This document shows positions 57,418-64,000 of a stretch of 64,000 nucleotides of DNA, piece by piece (position 1 is the first letter of the stretch; each line of letters begins with the position of its first letter). The stretch comes from Antedon bifida. Lineage: Eukaryota > Echinodermata > Crinoidea > Comatulida > Antedonidae. The DNA is taken from NCBI GenBank assembly GCA_963402885.1, contig OY727100.1:23655665-23719664 (forward strand). Reading direction: 5' to 3'. The notes beneath the pieces are model-generated. The model was not told the origin of the DNA, searched no databases, and saw only the letters and a program-made list of their open reading frames with translations. Both the position numbers and the translations under genes were made by a program.

Positions 57418-57504
57418 CATCATGTGCCCATATATGGATATGTCATATCACTGCTATATTTGGGCACGTCACACCTTTTTTGTCTAACTAGTTTCAGAGC
57501 TTTA
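57418..57504. mobile_element. Partial family-1 MITE in the SLC5A 3' region
   Basis: ATGTGCCCATATATGGATAT through ACTAGTTTCAGAGCTTTATA; the left end and part of the right end are missing. It lies before the AATAAA, so it may be transcribed in the 3' untranslated region. Confidence -1.
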
Positions 57505-57736
57505 TAGAGTATGTATACCAATCAAGATGACTGGCTGCTCCGAATCTAATACTAGAATATTGTAATGAATCGCTAACTTACTTGTTACTCCAGAATTCAT
57601 CTTGTATGTGAAGGTCTTCAATTTATTTCTAGTCTGAAAATCAAATTAAAAGTAATTTTCTAGTTTAGTTTTACCTAACTTGTTTTACCTCATTAACATT
57701 TTATAACTTTTTATTTTTGTATTGTAAATGTTGATG

Positions 57737-57742
57737 AATAAA
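57737..57742 (+). terminator. Polyadenylation signal of the SLC5A gene
   Basis: AATAAA about 680 bp past the stop codon, with T-rich and GTGT sequence (TTTTCTGAATTATTGTGTTT) downstream. Confidence -1.
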
Positions 57743-59468
57743 TATAAACTGAACTTAAAATGTTTTCTGAATTATTGTGTTTTAGTTTTTTATTATTTTT
57801 AGTCTTAAAGTAAAGAAAGACTTATAGTGAATAATACCTGGAAATGAAGATGCTAGTTTTTCTTCTACTTGCAACTCTTTGGTTTAAATCCAGGCCACAC
57901 ACTTTATTGCTGTGAGGAACCTACTATGTTTGATGCACTACTTGCCTATATGTCTAAATGTTTAAAATCAAAAACACGTAATTATTAAGTACCGTTGATG
58001 AACAAAACCCATCTTTGAGTTGATAGTGATGCCTAAATTTGTAAAATAAAAAAACATATTAAGTACAGTAATGAACAAACTTATTTTTGAATTGATACTT
58101 TTATTCATTGTAATGTAATCATAAATTCCAAACAGGTGATTTAGAATTTCTAAAATCTTGAGAATATTATATTGGTATTGTTCACAATAACATTAGAAAG
58201 AGCTATTAGAATCTCCTTTTAAAAAAAACATAAAACAAACATGTTTTGTTAAATGTATCCTTATAGTATCAGACACTTGGCATTAACGACAACATTAGCA
58301 CATTAATGTTTACATTAAAATGTATTTCTATTGAATCACCAACACATGAATGTCATTATTATTGCATTTTGTAAATAATAAAAATAATGAAATAAAGACC
58401 CTATAAATAATGTAGTATACAAATTTGAGCCTTCGGAAATAAATACACCAAAAACAAAATAATGTTACATAAAAACAAGATTCTTTGTGATTTTCTAGCT
58501 TGCAACTAACACATGGCCTTGTATATATCAACGTTTGTATCATAACAGTAACACTAAAATAAATATGAGATGTTTATATTTTAATTTGGCAAATTCTATA
58601 ATACAGTGTATGTACATATTATAACATGTGACACCTTCATCATAGGGCATAAACATATTACCCTAACCTTACAGTGCAATACAGGCATCACATGTGATAC
58701 ATAAGTGACACTGTATTACAGAATTCACCTATTGATACTGGACATGTTATGCATTATGTGGAGATACAGTACAGACAATTTGGTTGTGGATCATTATCCA
58801 CAATAACAGTTTTAAAATATTGAAATCGCAAATCTTACTGTTTATATATTTTATGTTTATTATACTATTCATTTGAAATCTTTATGGTCAATAATTTAAA
58901 CACAAAATAATAATTATTTCAAACACATATAACATGATTGAAACCTTCAATGCATTATGAAGACAGTTAAACCATTTATTATACATTTAAATTGATTCAT
59001 ATATATTAATAATTTCTTCAAATAAATTTTATTCATATGCATTCATGCATACCATTTCAATTAGGACTGTAAACTTTCTAAACACACATTCCCACAGTTA
59101 AATGGTATCTGTAATCACTATTCTTTAGCATAGTCATATTTCAGTGAAAATAAAAAAGAATATGTAGAAAATGTATGTGTAATTCAGCTTTTCTGTGTTT
59201 CTTCATTGTTTTCTCCTATTCGCGTACGTAGGTCTTTTATTGTTAAACCAAGAAACTAAGAAAGCTGAATTAAACATACATTTTCTACATAACTGTAACA
59301 AGTTCAAAGTTCATCCAAAATAAAAAAGTATATATATATACTGTAATATCATTCTATCATCAATTACTTATTTCAATATATTCCAGTATTTAGAATTGGA
59401 TCAAAGGTTAAATGCTAAGTTACTGTACTTAGCAGGTGGTAGAGTAAGACATGAAGAGGTGTGAAAGT
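57743..59468. other. Intergenic span between convergent SLC5A and TBC1D23
   Basis: Very AT-rich. An inverted pair at 59157-59290 (AATATGTAGAAAATGTATGT ... CTGAATTAAACATACATTTTCTACAT) makes a long hairpin. Nothing else identifiable. Confidence -1.

Positions 59469-64000
<4,532 letters not shown>

Overview
This is a eukaryotic (animal) genomic window of high A+T content. Coding exons are short, nearly all have GT...AG borders, and they sit among long introns, microsatellites, minisatellites, short inverted-repeat elements (MITE-like), a tRNA-derived SINE and LINE fragments. The genes are ordinary metazoan ones, including two linked to cilia. The repeat style and the frequent AGGCCTA words suggest a marine invertebrate, possibly an echinoderm, but I hold that loosely. 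All gene models below were built by hand from reading frame, splice sites and phase; every exon chain listed keeps frame from end to end.

Layout, left to right. (1) 71-3935 (+): the 3' part of a receptor tyrosine kinase with an intact catalytic domain and an unusual C-terminal tail of about eight 26-residue repeats. (2) 9042-15516 (+): a single-pass immunoglobulin-superfamily membrane protein in nine exons. (3) 18045-28847 (-), with the first exon probably near 29.5 kb: a large protein of about 1,700 residues that looks like DNAAF8 (C16orf71/Daap1) at its N-terminal part, followed by about five nucleoside-diphosphate-kinase-like modules. (4) 29538-39544: a 10.0-kb foldback element with about 2.9-kb inverted arms, internal 1.74-kb repeats, tRNA-Val-like genes and broken LINE reverse-transcriptase sequence, flanked by a 7-bp direct repeat. 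(5) 40174-48242 (+): ANKS3 (ankyrin plus SAM) in eleven exons. (6) 50559-57054 (+): a sodium-coupled monocarboxylate transporter of the SLC5A8/12 type in fifteen exons. (7) 59469-64000 (-): TBC1D23, cut at its 5' end by the window edge.

The main biological picture is the DNAAF8-ANKS3 pair. As I recall the human map, these genes are also divergent neighbours on chromosome 16, so this looks like an ancient head-to-head pair of cilium-related genes. Here the 10-kb foldback element has landed between them. Its 7-bp target duplication covers the likely DNAAF8 start codon, and removing the element would leave the two start codons only about 0.63 kb apart. The other genes are ordinary neighbours with no evident shared pathway.

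The remaining space is dominated by repeats: at least nine copies of one TIR family (AAAGCTCTGTCTACACTATC ends), about five of a second (GGTTCCCACT ends), two of a third, and a nested insertion in which a LINE tail sits inside a copy of the first family with a 5-bp duplication.
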